From the NCBI RefSeq assembly GCF_905220975.1, contig NZ_CAJNBK010000021.1, positions 1 through 64,000 on the forward strand: 64,000 nt of DNA, given 5' to 3'. The translations under genes and the position numbers were made by a program. A model generated the notes under the pieces. It was not told the origin of the DNA and made no database searches. It saw only the letters and a program-made list of their open reading frames with translations. Numbering within the stretch: position 1 is the stretch's first letter; every line of letters starts with the position of its first letter. This document shows positions 44,501 through 53,582 of this stretch, piece after piece. This DNA comes from Paraburkholderia haematera (lineage in GTDB: Bacteria; Pseudomonadota; Gammaproteobacteria; Burkholderiales; Burkholderiaceae).

Positions 44501-45492
44501 GCGTGAGGCTCCTCGGCGAGACGTTGCGTACGGCGCACGAGGCGCTGCGACAGTGCCATCACGGTGAGCGTCGCGATCATCAATACGACGCCCGATGCCG
44601 AAGCGGCGGGCCAGTTCAAGAGGGGCGCGACCTGGTCGTGGACCAGCACGGCGAGCATCGGCACGCGGCGTCCGCCGAGCAGCAGGGGCACGGCGAAAGC
44701 GCTGGCGTTGTAGGCGAACACGAGCAGCGCGCCGGACACGAGCCCCGGCATGGCAAGCGGCAGCAACACATGACGCAGTGTTTGCCAACGCGTCGCGCCG
44801 AGCGTGGCCGCGGCTTCTTCATACGAGCTGGAGACCGCGCGCATCGCGCTCGATAACGGCAGCACGGCCAGCGGAAACGCCGTCTGAATCAAACCGAGCA
44901 GCACACCGTGTTCGCGATACAGCCACATCACCGGACGCTCCACGAGGCCGCTGCCGAGCAGCGCGTGATTGAGCAGGCCGGCCGGCCCGAGAATGATCAG
45001 CCACCCGTAACCTTGCAGCAGCAGATTGACGAGTAGGGGCAGCAGCACGCCGGCCAGCAACAGCCGCCGCGCGAGCCGCGACTTGGTGCGCGCCATTGCC
45101 AGGGCGACGGGAATGGCCAGCAGCACGGCGCAGATCATGCTTTGGAACGCGAGCTTCAACGTGAGCCACAACGACTTGAGGAAATAACCGTCGAGGAGAT
45201 CCGCATAGTTCTGCAGCGTGAAGCCGTGCCATTCGTTGCCCTGGGTGCCGAAACTCATACGCAGCACGACGAGCGCGGCCGCGCAGAGTATGGCGAGAAA
45301 CAGCAGGATTGGCGTGAGCAGAAGCCAGGGGCGTGCTTTCGCGAGCGTCGTGGACGCCTGTTCGTCCGGTGTGCGGGATGCGGTGCCGGGCGAGCCGGAA
45401 GCCGCACCCGGCGCATCACCCTGTGCCGGGTCAGATGCAGCGCCCGGCACCGATGAGACACGCCGCGAAAAGCGCGTAAGCATCGCGCTCAT
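44497..45492 (-). CDS. Spermidine/putrescine-type ABC permease (PotB-like)
   Basis: A 331-residue permease. An N-terminal 60-residue Ala/Gly/Pro/Ser-rich segment precedes six helices. The ATPase-contact loop YEEAAATLGATRWQTLRHVLLPLAMPG is intact. The ATG at 45492 overlaps the binding-protein stop by four bases, which decides the start. The disordered leader is longer than usual for the family. Confidence 0.88.
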   Translation of the reverse strand: MSAMLTRFSRRVSSVPGAASDPAQGDAPGAASGSPGTASRTPDEQASTTLAKARPWLLLTPILLFLAILCAAALVVLRMSFGTQGNEWHGFTLQNYADLLDGYFLKSLWLTLKLAFQSMICAVLLAIPVALAMARTKSRLARRLLLAGVLLPLLVNLLLQGYGWLIILGPAGLLNHALLGSGLVERPVMWLYREHGVLLGLIQTAFPLAVLPLSSAMRAVSSSYEEAAATLGATRWQTLRHVLLPLAMPGLVSGALLVFAYNASAFAVPLLLGGRRVPMLAVLVHDQVAPLLNWPAASASGVVLMIATLTVMALSQRLVRRTQRLAEEPHA

Positions 45493-46583
45493 GCCGAGAA
45501 AATCTCGGTGTAGCGCTTGATCCACGCCGGCTGCACAACAGCGAGCGCCTTGTCGTCATGCAGGATGGCTTTCTCGGCGATCTGCTGCGGGCTTGGCACG
45601 AACGCGCGGCTCTCCGCCGGGATTACCGCCTTCGAATTGACGGGGCCGTTCAGCACGTCGGCGGCCATGCGGCCTTGCACGCCGGCGTCGAGCGAATGGT
45701 TGATGAAGGCGTGGATCAGATCGCTATCGGCCGGGTGCGACTTCGGGATCACCGTGAACATAAGCTGCGTGGCGAAGCCTTCCTTCATGCCGTACGTCAC
45801 GCCCATCTTGTACTCGGGCTTGCGGATCTGGTCGGGGAAAAAGGCCGGCGAATAAATGCCGCCGATATCGAGTGAGCCGGTGCGGAACAGATCGGCCACC
45901 TGATTCGGGTTCTCGCCGAGCGTCATGACGTGGTCTTTCAACTGCATCAGCTTCTTGAAACCCGGGTCGATATTCTGTTGCGAGCCGCCGTTCATCTTGG
46001 CGGCGATGATCGCGAGGTCAACCGCTTCGGCCCATTCGGGCGGCGGCAGGAACAGGCGTCCGGCGTACTTCGGGTCCCACAGCGCTTCGTACGTGGTTGG
46101 CGCCGTCTTGACCGTCGACGTGTTGTAGATCAACCCGTCCGACCACAGCAGATAGCCGATGCCGAAGCCGTTCGCGCCCGTGCGGTATTGCGGCGCGACG
46201 TCCTTCAGGTTCGGCAGCTTGTCGAGATCGGGCTTCATCAGGAGACCCGCGTCGCCGAGACCCGCCGCGCCGACGCCGGCCAGCGTGATGACGTCGTATG
46301 TGGGGCGATCGCCCGCGGCCTTGACCTTGGCGACCATGCCGGAGGTGCCGTCGGCGCGGTCGGCGATGACCTTCGCGCCGGTCTTCGCCGTGAACGTGGC
46401 GGCGATGTTGCGCAAGGCGGCAGCACCTGTGTCGTCCGACCAGGTCAGCAGGCGCAGCGTCTTGCCGGAGAAATTGTGCTCCTGTGCTCGCAGATTGATA
46501 AACGGCATCGGCAATGCGGACGCCGCGAGCGCCGCGCCGATCGTCTTGATGGCCTGCCTTCTACCCCGTTTGATCTCTTGCAT
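45489..46583 (-). CDS. PotD-type periplasmic solute-binding protein
   Basis: A 364-residue binding protein, first gene of the leftward transporter run. The N-terminus RGRRQAIKTIGAALAASALP resembles a Tat signal. The mature part has the SBP_bac_6/8 pattern: LRLLTWSDDTGAAALRNIAATF, WSDGLIYNTSTVK, YEALWDPKYAGRLFLPPPEW. It probably binds a polyamine-like or other small ligand. An AGGAG site lies close before the ATG. A divergent LysR regulator 560 bases away may control the operon. Confidence 0.88.
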   Translation of the reverse strand: MQEIKRGRRQAIKTIGAALAASALPMPFINLRAQEHNFSGKTLRLLTWSDDTGAAALRNIAATFTAKTGAKVIADRADGTSGMVAKVKAAGDRPTYDVITLAGVGAAGLGDAGLLMKPDLDKLPNLKDVAPQYRTGANGFGIGYLLWSDGLIYNTSTVKTAPTTYEALWDPKYAGRLFLPPPEWAEAVDLAIIAAKMNGGSQQNIDPGFKKLMQLKDHVMTLGENPNQVADLFRTGSLDIGGIYSPAFFPDQIRKPEYKMGVTYGMKEGFATQLMFTVIPKSHPADSDLIHAFINHSLDAGVQGRMAADVLNGPVNSKAVIPAESRAFVPSPQQIAEKAILHDDKALAVVQPAWIKRYTEIFSA

Positions 46584-47146
46584 GGCGGTCTCCTGTGTTG
46601 AACGCCTGTTGCCTGGTGATATTCGCTCTGACCGCTGCTGCTGCACCGCTCATTTGCGCTGCCTGCTGTACCCAACCTCGGAACCCAACCTCACGCGATA
46701 CCGGATGCGTTGCGTGTGGATGCACTCTAGGTTTGCCAAAATCCCCCAACAAACGAAATATGCGCATGGAGCGCATGACGGAATCTCATGGGCTGGCCGT
46801 TGCGCGACGCTAGCGGCGGCTTCGCTGCGATCCATGGGAACGCCAATCCAGTGGCTTATCCGGGTTAACGTCCATGATTATTTGGCGTGAGCGAGCAGGC
46901 GGGAGGTATGAGGAAAGCTCGGTTCTGGTGCGGTGTCCGGCAGGCTGCGCCCTGAGTCGGTGCAAGCCGTGGCATTCAGACCTGAATTGACAGCCGGGTC
47001 ATGAGCGAAACGCATGCACGTTCGCCTCTGCGCAATTCGTCTGGAAGCTTCTGATCGCGTATCCTGTGGGCTGAATGAGCGTGGGGGCAGGCAATGCCGT
47101 ATGCCCACCGCAATGATTTTTTCTGATCCCGGACAGGACTACTCCG
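46584..47146. promoter_or_regulatory. Divergent region between transporter operon and LysR gene
   Basis: 563 bases with no supported ORF. It must hold promoters in both directions and probably LysR-type T-N11-A sites, but I cannot pick one with confidence. Confidence 0.4.
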
Positions 47147-48040
47147 ATGCGACGTCTCCCGCCGCTCAACGCGCTGCAGATTTTCGAAACTGTCGCGCGG
47201 CATCGCAGCTTCACGCGCGCCGCGGATCACCTATGCCTGACGCAAGGCGCGGTGAGCCGGCAGATCATCGCGCTCGAGGACTATTACAAGTTCCCGCTCT
47301 TCAAACGCCATGCAAAAGGTCTCACGCTGACCGCCGAAGGCGAATTGCTGCTGCCGGCAGTGAAGGAGAGCTTCGCGCGTATCGAGGAGATATCGCTGCG
47401 CCTCACGCGTCAACGCACCGATCTCGCACTGAAAGTGCCGACCTGCGTGATGCGCTGGATGTTGCCGAAGATCATGCGCTTCCAGTCGGAGTATCCCGAG
47501 CTGCACGTGCAGATCACCACGACCTGGCAGCACGACGTCGACTTCCAGCTGGAGCCGTTCGATGCGGCGATCATCTATGGCTCGTCGCCGGGTGTGGACG
47601 TGCAGGCGGTGCCCTTGTTCGAGGAGCGTCTGACGCCGGTGTGCGCGCCCGATCTGCTGAAAGACAAACCGCTCGACGAGGTGGCCGATCTGGCGCGTCA
47701 CACGCTGCTGCATCCGACGCGCGACCATCGCGACTGGAAGATGTGGCTCGCCAAGGTGACCGAAGTGGATGCGGCGAATACACAAGGTATCGACGCCGGA
47801 CACGGCCCGAGTTTCGACACGCTCGACATGGCAACCAACGCCGCCTTGCAAGGCTTCGGCGTGGCGATCAGCGACCTTGCCTTGATCGACGAAGACGTCG
47901 CGGCCAAGCGCCTCGTGCGGCCGTTCGATACGGTGCTCAAGACGGGCTGGCGCTATTACTTCGTGTATCCGGATTCAGTCGCGCATCAGCAGAAGCTGAA
48001 TCTGTTTCGCGACTGGATCGCGGAGCATTGGGAAGAGTAG
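47147..48040 (+). CDS. LysR-family regulator, GcvA-like
   Basis: A 297-residue regulator. The helix-turn-helix is at about 15-45 (FTRAADHLCLTQGAVSRQIIALE). The remainder is the LysR substrate domain in the GcvA style, opening MRRLPPLNALQIFETVARHRSF. An AGGA site precedes the ATG. It is divergent from the ABC transporter run, a common arrangement for an amino-acid-responsive regulator and its target. The effector is unknown. Confidence 0.88.
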   Translation: MRRLPPLNALQIFETVARHRSFTRAADHLCLTQGAVSRQIIALEDYYKFPLFKRHAKGLTLTAEGELLLPAVKESFARIEEISLRLTRQRTDLALKVPTCVMRWMLPKIMRFQSEYPELHVQITTTWQHDVDFQLEPFDAAIIYGSSPGVDVQAVPLFEERLTPVCAPDLLKDKPLDEVADLARHTLLHPTRDHRDWKMWLAKVTEVDAANTQGIDAGHGPSFDTLDMATNAALQGFGVAISDLALIDEDVAAKRLVRPFDTVLKTGWRYYFVYPDSVAHQQKLNLFRDWIAEHWEE

Positions 48041-48083
48041 GCGGCGCCCGTGGTTTGAAAGCGCGCGGGCGCGAGGCCGATCG

Positions 48084-49166
48084 TCAGGGCGCGAAAGAGA
48101 GAAACAGATACGCCGCGAACAAGGACAGATGCACGGCGCCTTGCAGAATCGTCGTGCGTCCGGAACTCAGCGTCAGGGTGCCGACCACCAGCGTGAGCAT
48201 CAGCAGCACGGTTTCCTTGCCGTCGATACCGAGGATGAGCGGCTGACCGGTCCACAAAAACACCGCGGCGACCGTTGGAATGGTCAGCCCGATACTGGCC
48301 AGCGCCGAACCGAGCGCGAGATTCATGCTGTTTTGCAAGCGATCGGCCCGCGCCGCGCGCACGGCGGCGAGCCCTTCCGGCAACAGCACCAGCGCGGCGA
48401 TGATAATGCCGACCACCGCCGGCGGCGCGCCCGCGTTCTTCACCGCGGTTTCGACCACCGGTGAGAGCACTTTCGCCAGCAACACCACGGCGACCAGGCA
48501 CACCAGCAGCAAGCCGCCGCTTGCCAGCGCGACGCCGATACTCGGCGGGGCGGCATGGACGTCCTCGTCGGGGACGCCGGCAAGAAAGTAGTCGCGATGC
48601 CGCACGGTCTGCACGAACACGAACACCCCATACAGCACCAGCGACGACACCCCGGCGAACGCCAGTTGCGACGAAGACAGAAGCGGGCCGGCGCTGGTCG
48701 TCGTGTAGTTCGGCATGACCAGCGTCAGCACGGACAACGAGGCGAGCACCGCCAGCGCCGCCGCGGCGCCACGACTTTGAAAGTCCTGCTCGCGATGCCG
48801 GATGCCGCCCACCAGCAGGCAAATGCCCACGATTCCATTGCAGACGATCATCACCGCAGCGAACACCGTATCGCGCGCGAGGCCGGCCTTTTCCGGCCCG
48901 GACGTCAACATGACCGAAACGATCAGCGCGACCTCGATCACCGTTACGGCTATGGCCAGGACCAGCGTGCCGAACGGCTCGCCGACGCGATGCGCGACCA
49001 CTTCGGCATGGTGCACCGCTGTGAACACGGCTGCGCACAGTGCTACCCCGATCAACGCGAGCAGCAGCCCGTTGCCCGGTAAGGCATACGCAACGCCCAG
49101 CACGATCCAGGCGACGAAGGGCGCGGCAATGGTCCAGCGAGGCAAAACGGTCGCGGGCGTGGTCAT
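48084..49166 (-). CDS. chaA: ChaA-type calcium/sodium:proton antiporter
   Basis: A 360-residue membrane protein of the CaCA superfamily with about ten or eleven helices. Both halves carry the inverted acidic motifs of these exchangers: VTVIEVALIVSVMLTSG in the first half and AALVLLPEGLAAVRAARADRLQNSMNLALGSALAS in the second. It should export calcium, sodium or potassium in exchange for protons. An AAAGGAAG site precedes the ATG. It converges with the LysR gene. Confidence 0.9.
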   Translation of the reverse strand: MTTPATVLPRWTIAAPFVAWIVLGVAYALPGNGLLLALIGVALCAAVFTAVHHAEVVAHRVGEPFGTLVLAIAVTVIEVALIVSVMLTSGPEKAGLARDTVFAAVMIVCNGIVGICLLVGGIRHREQDFQSRGAAAALAVLASLSVLTLVMPNYTTTSAGPLLSSSQLAFAGVSSLVLYGVFVFVQTVRHRDYFLAGVPDEDVHAAPPSIGVALASGGLLLVCLVAVVLLAKVLSPVVETAVKNAGAPPAVVGIIIAALVLLPEGLAAVRAARADRLQNSMNLALGSALASIGLTIPTVAAVFLWTGQPLILGIDGKETVLLMLTLVVGTLTLSSGRTTILQGAVHLSLFAAYLFLSFAP

Positions 49167-49576
49167 TCAGGGCTTCCTTTCATTGCGTGTTCTGGTTCTG
49201 GTTGCTGGTGCCGGCGGGGCATCGGCGAGACCTGAGGGCGACGGTGAATGCTAAACCATTCTGTCAATAAAACGCCCTAACATATTAAATTATAAAGGAT
49301 AGTTAAAAACGGACGAGGATTTGTCAGTCCGCTCGACGGATCGTGGCTGGTGCAGTGGCCAAGCCGTGAGGCAACCGGTGGCTGTTTTGCATCTGAAGGA
49401 ATGAGTCACGCAGGATTGCGCGGAGAATGCGGTGCGGTTTCGATGGGTGAAACACCCTCGGTCCACAACTGCCGGATCGGCAGTTTCAGGAAAAAAACGC
49501 GATGTTTCGGTCCGGGCGCACCGCCTCGCGATGAAGCGTTGCGCCCGGGTGAAGCGCTACGGCTGGCTGACGCGGT
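49167..49576. other. Intergenic region with AT-rich block and hairpin
   Basis: 410 bases. 49258-49312 is strikingly AT-rich (TATTAAATTATAAAGGATAG), probably the promoter region of the antiporter gene. A tight hairpin AACTGCCG-GAT-CGGCAGTT lies at 49467-49485, downstream of the BON gene. No ORF is supported. Confidence 0.5.
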
Positions 49577-49942
49577 TTACTGGCCGACCGGACGGATCGT
49601 CAGTGCGTTCTTGACCGACGTCACGCCCGGCACGGCTTGCGCTGTCTGGGTTGCCAGGTCGACTTGCGGCTGCTCGGGCACAGTGCCGGCCAGCGTCACT
49701 GCGCCGCTACGCGCGCGCACGGTGATGTTGGTCACGCTCAGGCCCTTGGTCTTCGACAGCGCGGCGCGCACCTTGCGTCCCATTGCACGATCGGCTTTCT
49801 TGACCGACTTGGCGTTAGGTGCCGACGAAGCAGCCATCGGGGCGGCCGTAGCTGCAGCATCGCTGCTTTGCGCGTACGCATTGATGGATGCCAGAACGAT
49901 CAGCGCGCCGCCGACCATCTTGATTGCCTGGAATGCTTTCAT
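49577..49942 (-). CDS. Exported BON-domain protein
   Basis: A 121-residue protein with a Sec signal peptide (residues 1-25, ending NAYAQ). A single BON domain follows from about residue 50 (GRKVRAALSKTKGLSVTNITVRARSG, VTLAGTVPEQPQ, PGVTSVKNALTI). BON proteins such as OsmY bind phospholipid surfaces and often serve in stress adaptation. A TAGGAGAG site supports the ATG. It is monocistronic. Confidence 0.9.
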   Translation of the reverse strand: MKAFQAIKMVGGALIVLASINAYAQSSDAAATAAPMAASSAPNAKSVKKADRAMGRKVRAALSKTKGLSVTNITVRARSGAVTLAGTVPEQPQVDLATQTAQAVPGVTSVKNALTIRPVGQ

Positions 49943-50337
49943 TCAACTCTCTCCTATTGTCATGAATACGACGGCCCTTGGATGGGGCCGGTGTACTGCG
50001 CCAGCGGTACTTCGGGATCAAATCTGAGTGGAGCGTTGCTGCGGGTCGTGCGACTTCTTGCAAACTGTAAGTTGATCAGGCGCGCTTAAACACACGCATG
50101 CCGGCAAAGGCTGTGCTGCAGGCCGGAAACACACGATACTCCAATTAGTGCCATGGTGAATGCGTCCGTGCCAGGAAATGAGGTTTTGGTACAACGAATG
50201 GGCCGATGAACGCAGGCCGATGGCGCTTTACCGCTTGATGCGGCACGGGTGGCACGCCCGTTGACGTATCGGCTGCGCGCGCAGGTCGCGCATTCATCGA
50301 ATCCCGCGCTTTGCGCTTAACGACTCGTCCGGAACGC
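49943..50337. other. Divergent intergenic region, nothing firm
   Basis: 395 bases between the BON gene and the glycosylase gene. No ORF with a good start, no convincing terminator and no recognisable RNA was seen. Confidence 0.4.
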
Positions 50338-50985
50338 ATGCCGAATCAGCCGCTGCCCATCCTCCCATTACTTCGTGACGATTTGCCGCTCGATGCGGTC
50401 GCGCTCGCGCGCTTCATGGTCGGCAAATACCTGGTACACGACCTCCCCGAAGGCCGTATCAGCGGCCGGATTGTCGAAACTGAGGCGTATCCGCTCGGCG
50501 ATTCGACCAGCCACGCGTTCTTAGGCCGCCGCCCCTATAACGGCTCGATGTTTCTCGCCCCCGGCCACGCTTATATCCGGCTCACCTACGGGCTTTCGTA
50601 CATGCTGAATATTTCCGCGGAAGCGGAAGAGATCGGCGCCGGCATTCTGCTGCGCGCCATCGAGCCGCTGGAGGGCTTGCCCCTGATGGAAGCGCGGCGG
50701 CCCGGCGTGCCGCTGCGCGACCTCGCGCGCGGTCCCGGCCGGCTCACCATGGCCTTAGGCATCGGTCAACCGTTCGACGGTCGCGATCTTTGCACCGGTC
50801 GCGACCTGTGGATCGGCGTGATAGAGACGGGGGAGGTGTCGATAGGCGTAACGACGCGCATCGGCTTGTCGCGCGAGATGCATCGGCCGCTACGGTTTTT
50901 CGAGCCCGGTAGCGCATTCGTCAGCGGGCCGCGAAAACTGTTGCTGCCGCCGCATGCCGAAGCTGCGACGCGTGCGCGAAACTGA
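50338..50985 (+). CDS. mpg: 3-methyladenine DNA glycosylase (AAG/MPG family)
   Basis: A 215-residue base-excision repair enzyme that removes alkylated purines. Family signatures are present: RIVETEAYPLGDSTSHAFLG, whose Glu activates water; NGSMFLAPGHAYIRLTYG; GAGILLRAIEPLEG; and ARGPGRLTMALGI. The length matches bacterial members. The ATG at 50338 begins the family-like sequence; its ribosome binding site is weak. It is monocistronic. Confidence 0.9.
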   Translation: MPNQPLPILPLLRDDLPLDAVALARFMVGKYLVHDLPEGRISGRIVETEAYPLGDSTSHAFLGRRPYNGSMFLAPGHAYIRLTYGLSYMLNISAEAEEIGAGILLRAIEPLEGLPLMEARRPGVPLRDLARGPGRLTMALGIGQPFDGRDLCTGRDLWIGVIETGEVSIGVTTRIGLSREMHRPLRFFEPGSAFVSGPRKLLLPPHAEAATRARN

Positions 50986-51305
50986 CCTTCGGCCCATTGG
51001 CCATTGGCCATTGGCTATTGGCCATTGTCGACCAACGAACAGATGCGATGCGGCAAAACACGCGCAGTGTGGGCGCATTGTCGAAACATCAGACAGAAAG
51101 GTTACGATTCCGACAATTATTACGGTACCGCGATGACGTTATTCATGCGCGGTGGGAAGTTTCACCACTTTGTTGCGATTTGAACAATTATATATCTCGC
51201 AATTAAGGGTTTTCCCTTGACGATTGGGTGACTAGACTGAACTCAATCGCTTCTCACATGGTGTGGCAAGCGAAGCAAAAAAATCAGATCTGGAGGTAAG
51301 TCATC
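50986..51305. other. Leader of the DUF4148 gene
   Basis: 320 bases. Apart from the heptamer array, it contains an AT-rich patch around 51180-51205 (ATTATATATC) and a TTGACG at 51216-51221. I could not assemble a well-spaced sigma-70 promoter. None of the ECF-type motif found at 60-61.5 kb is present here. Confidence 0.4.
50991..51028. repeat. Imperfect tandem heptamer GGCCATT
   Basis: Directly after the glycosylase stop codon the heptamer recurs about five times with single changes (GGCCCATT, GGCCATT, GGCCATT, GGCTATT, GGCCATT). The CCATTGG core is partly self-complementary. It looks like a slippage array and could vary between strains. Confidence 0.75.
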
Positions 51306-51650
51306 ATGAAATCGCTTATCAAGGCAGTCGCCATTGCAGCCATTCTGGTCGCTCCCGTCGCTTCGTTCGCGCAATCGAGCCAACAACCCGTGACCCGCGC
51401 GGACGTCCGCAATCAATTGATCCAGCTGGAACAAGCCGGCTACAACCCGGCCACGACCAACGACACGAATTATCCGTCTAACGTTCAAGCTGCCGAAAGC
51501 CGTGTGCAGGCGCAAAACCCGGCTGTCGCGCAGACGCAGGAACCGGTCGCCAATACGAGCGGTTACGGTGGCGTGGTCAGCGGTTCGTCACAATCGGGTG
51601 GTGTGATCCAACCGACGTCGGGCCCGAAGTCGGTTTATTTCGGCAACTGA
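51306..51650 (+). CDS. Exported DUF4148 protein
   Basis: A 114-residue secreted protein. The signal peptide is residues 1-22 (ending SFAQ). The core VTRADVRNQLIQLEQAGYNPATTNDTNYPSNVQAAESRV is the DUF4148 signature, a family expanded in Burkholderiaceae with no established function. The Gly/Ser-rich tail is probably disordered. An AGGTAAG-like site lies upstream. A second, independent paralogue lies at 61102. Confidence 0.88.
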   Translation: MKSLIKAVAIAAILVAPVASFAQSSQQPVTRADVRNQLIQLEQAGYNPATTNDTNYPSNVQAAESRVQAQNPAVAQTQEPVANTSGYGGVVSGSSQSGGVIQPTSGPKSVYFGN

Positions 51651-51659
51651 TTTGGGCGG

Positions 51660-51681
51660 CTGCCGGCGGTATAGCCGGCAG
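51660..51681 (+). terminator. Hairpin after the DUF4148 gene
   Basis: CTGCCGGC, loop GGTATA and GCCGGCAG form a perfect 8-bp stem ten bases past the stop codon. There is no T tract, so termination efficiency is uncertain. Confidence 0.5.
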
Positions 51682-51913
51682 TTGAACAGCGCGCGGCGTG
51701 CGCGAATCATCTGGGCACGCTTGCGATCAACGAACAGTCAGCAGTTTGATGTGGGTATGACAATGCGCGCCTCATGCGGCGCGCATTGAAGAACGTTGTG
51801 TTTTGCCAGCAGCGGCACGTCCGTCGAGGTGCGCCGCCAGACTGACGAAGCCGCCGCGCCGCGCAGTGTCGCGCTCGACAATGCAAGAACCTCCGCTGCC
51901 GCAAGGTAGCTTC

Positions 51914-51945
51914 GCCCAACCTTTTTCAAGGATTGGGCTTTTTTT
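51914..51945 (+). terminator. Strong intrinsic terminator without an upstream ORF
   Basis: GCCCAACCTT pairs with AAGG and TTGGGC (one bulged A) around a four-base loop, and seven T residues follow. It is oriented rightward and ends 60 bases before the stop of the convergent CBS gene. Confidence 0.75.
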
Positions 51946-52005
51946 GCGCGCTGCTTTTTTTTGCGCCCTATTCGGCAGCTTGCGACGCATGATTGGCGGC
52001 TGACC

Positions 52006-52449
52006 TCAGGGCCGTTCGCCGTGGATATAGAACTCGAGTTGCTGAATCGTGAATTGCTGCTCGGCGATGATGTTCTTCACCAGGTCGCCGATCGATACCA
52101 TGCCCACCAGACGGTCGTTTTCGATCACCGGCAGGTGGCGCATGCGCCGTTCGGTCATCAGGGCCATGCAGTCTTCGGTGGTCTGATCGGGACGGACGAA
52201 TCGCACGGCTTTGCTCATGATGTCGCGCACCGGCGTGGCCTTCGACGAGCGGTCCATCAGCACGACTTTGCGCGCGTAGTCGCGCTCCGTCACGATTCCG
52301 GCGATGCTGTCGCCCTCTGTCACGACCAATGCGCCGATGCCTTTTTCGGCCATCAGCTTGATTGCCTCGTAGACGGAATCGTCGGCCTCGACCGTGAAAA
52401 CGGTCGTGTTGTTCGGTTTCGTTTTAAGAAGCTGTGCAACGCTTGTCAT
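52006..52449 (-). CDS. CBS-pair protein
   Basis: A 147-residue cytoplasmic protein composed of two CBS motifs: VFTVEADDSVYEAIKLMAEKGIGALVV at about 17-43 and VRFVRPDQTTEDCMALMTERRMRHLPVIE at about 82-110. CBS pairs sense adenine nucleotides or NAD(H). There is no fused catalytic domain. A GGAG site precedes the ATG. The partner is unknown. Confidence 0.9.
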   Translation of the reverse strand: MTSVAQLLKTKPNNTTVFTVEADDSVYEAIKLMAEKGIGALVVTEGDSIAGIVTERDYARKVVLMDRSSKATPVRDIMSKAVRFVRPDQTTEDCMALMTERRMRHLPVIENDRLVGMVSIGDLVKNIIAEQQFTIQQLEFYIHGERP

Positions 52450-52714
52450 GGAGCGGCTCCGTTTCGCAGTGCAGCACGCCGATATGGCGCGCTGTCGTCA
52501 GGGACAGGCTATTCCAGTATAGGCCTGGCGCGCGGCCGAAGTACTTCGGGAATACCTGTGGCGCGGCATATCCGGCCGGGTTTAGCCCCGCGAGCGGCCC
52601 GATGGCGCAGCGGTTCCTTGCGCGGCGCATGGACATCCGGGTGCAATCCGGGTGCATTAGGCCGATTAGCGGTAAACTCCCAGTCCATACCTTATCCCCG
52701 GATTGCTCGGGTTC

Positions 52715-53389
52715 ATGTCAGCCCCATTGTCCAACGCCATGCTCACGTCTCACGATCCGTCGCAAGCTGCTGACGGCGCAATCAACGGCGAGTGCGTCGT
52801 CCTCGACGCCACCGCCACGCTCCCCACGCGCTACGGCACGTTCACCTCTTACGTGTTTCGTGTGTGCGAAAGCGGCGCCGAACATCTCGCGCTCGTAATG
52901 GGCGATGTCGCAAACCAGTCGTCCGTGTTGACGCGCCTGCACTCCGAGTGTCTGACGGGCGACGTGCTCGGCTCGTATCGCTGCGATTGCGGCGAACAGC
53001 TCGATCTGGCGCTGCGCTATATCGCAGCCGAAGGCTGCGGTGTGCTGCTCTATCTGCGCGGCCACGAAGGGCGCGGCATTGGCCTGTCGAACAAGATTCG
53101 CGCCTATGCGCTGCAGGAGCAGGGCCGCGACACCGTCGAGGCCAATCTCGATCTCGGCTTGCCCGACGACTCGCGCGAATACGATTCGGCAGCGGGCATT
53201 CTGCGCACGCTCAAGGTCACCTCGGTGCGCCTGATGAGCAACAATCCGGAAAAATTCGACACGCTGTCGAAGCATGGCATTCCGGTATGCGAGCGGGTCG
53301 CGCTGGCGATTCCGATGCGCGAGGAAAACGAGCGCTATATCCGCACCAAACAGTTGAAGTTTGGGCACTACTTCGACGAAAACGAATAA
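52715..53389 (+). CDS. ribA: GTP cyclohydrolase II
   Basis: A 224-residue enzyme for the first step of riboflavin synthesis, opening GTP to a diaminopyrimidine. Zinc ligands Cys79, Cys90 and Cys92 lie in HSECLTGDVLGSYRCDCGEQ. The catalytic segment YLRGHEGRGIGLSNKIRAY is intact. It has a 28-residue N-terminal extension relative to E. coli RibA (196 residues). The start is uncertain: ATG at 52715 is chosen, ATG at 52739 is possible, and both ribosome binding sites are weak. No FMN riboswitch is seen upstream. Confidence 0.9.
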   Translation: MSAPLSNAMLTSHDPSQAADGAINGECVVLDATATLPTRYGTFTSYVFRVCESGAEHLALVMGDVANQSSVLTRLHSECLTGDVLGSYRCDCGEQLDLALRYIAAEGCGVLLYLRGHEGRGIGLSNKIRAYALQEQGRDTVEANLDLGLPDDSREYDSAAGILRTLKVTSVRLMSNNPEKFDTLSKHGIPVCERVALAIPMREENERYIRTKQLKFGHYFDENE

Positions 53390-53399
53390 GCGGCGCATG

Positions 53400-53435
53400 A
53401 GCGCCGGCCGCGTTTTGCAAACGGCGGCCGGTGCT
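53400..53435 (+). terminator. Long hairpin after ribA
   Basis: A 12-bp stem (one G-U pair) between AGCGCCGGCCGC and GCGGCCGGTGCT begins 11 bases past the ribA stop and can extend with GTTT/AAAC. No T tract follows, so it may act as a transcript-stabilising or weak termination structure. Confidence 0.55.
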
Positions 53436-53582
53436 ATGGCGTCGATTTCGTCAATCTATTGTGTCGTTATGCTGGTGGGCTTCGGCGTATTTCAGGCGCA
53501 ACGCTTGACGCCAGGTCAAGGTGTAGCTCTGGCTGGCAACACGATCTCGAAACGCATCGGTCGTTAGTCTTTTGGCGCCTCT

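Larger units (their letters stand above)
51651..52005. other. Intergenic region holding two terminator-like hairpins
   Basis: 355 bases with no supported ORF on either strand. The first hairpin follows the DUF4148 gene. A second, stronger terminator about 250 bases later has no gene before it, hence a small RNA is possible. Confidence 0.5.

Noticed and set aside
51216..51240. TTGACG plus TAGACT as promoter of the DUF4148 gene at 51306
   Set aside because: The spacer is only about 11 bases, too short for a sigma-70 promoter.
52450..52714. FMN riboswitch upstream of ribA
   Set aside because: I looked for the conserved FMN-aptamer core and did not see it. The gap is short and shared with the divergent CBS gene.
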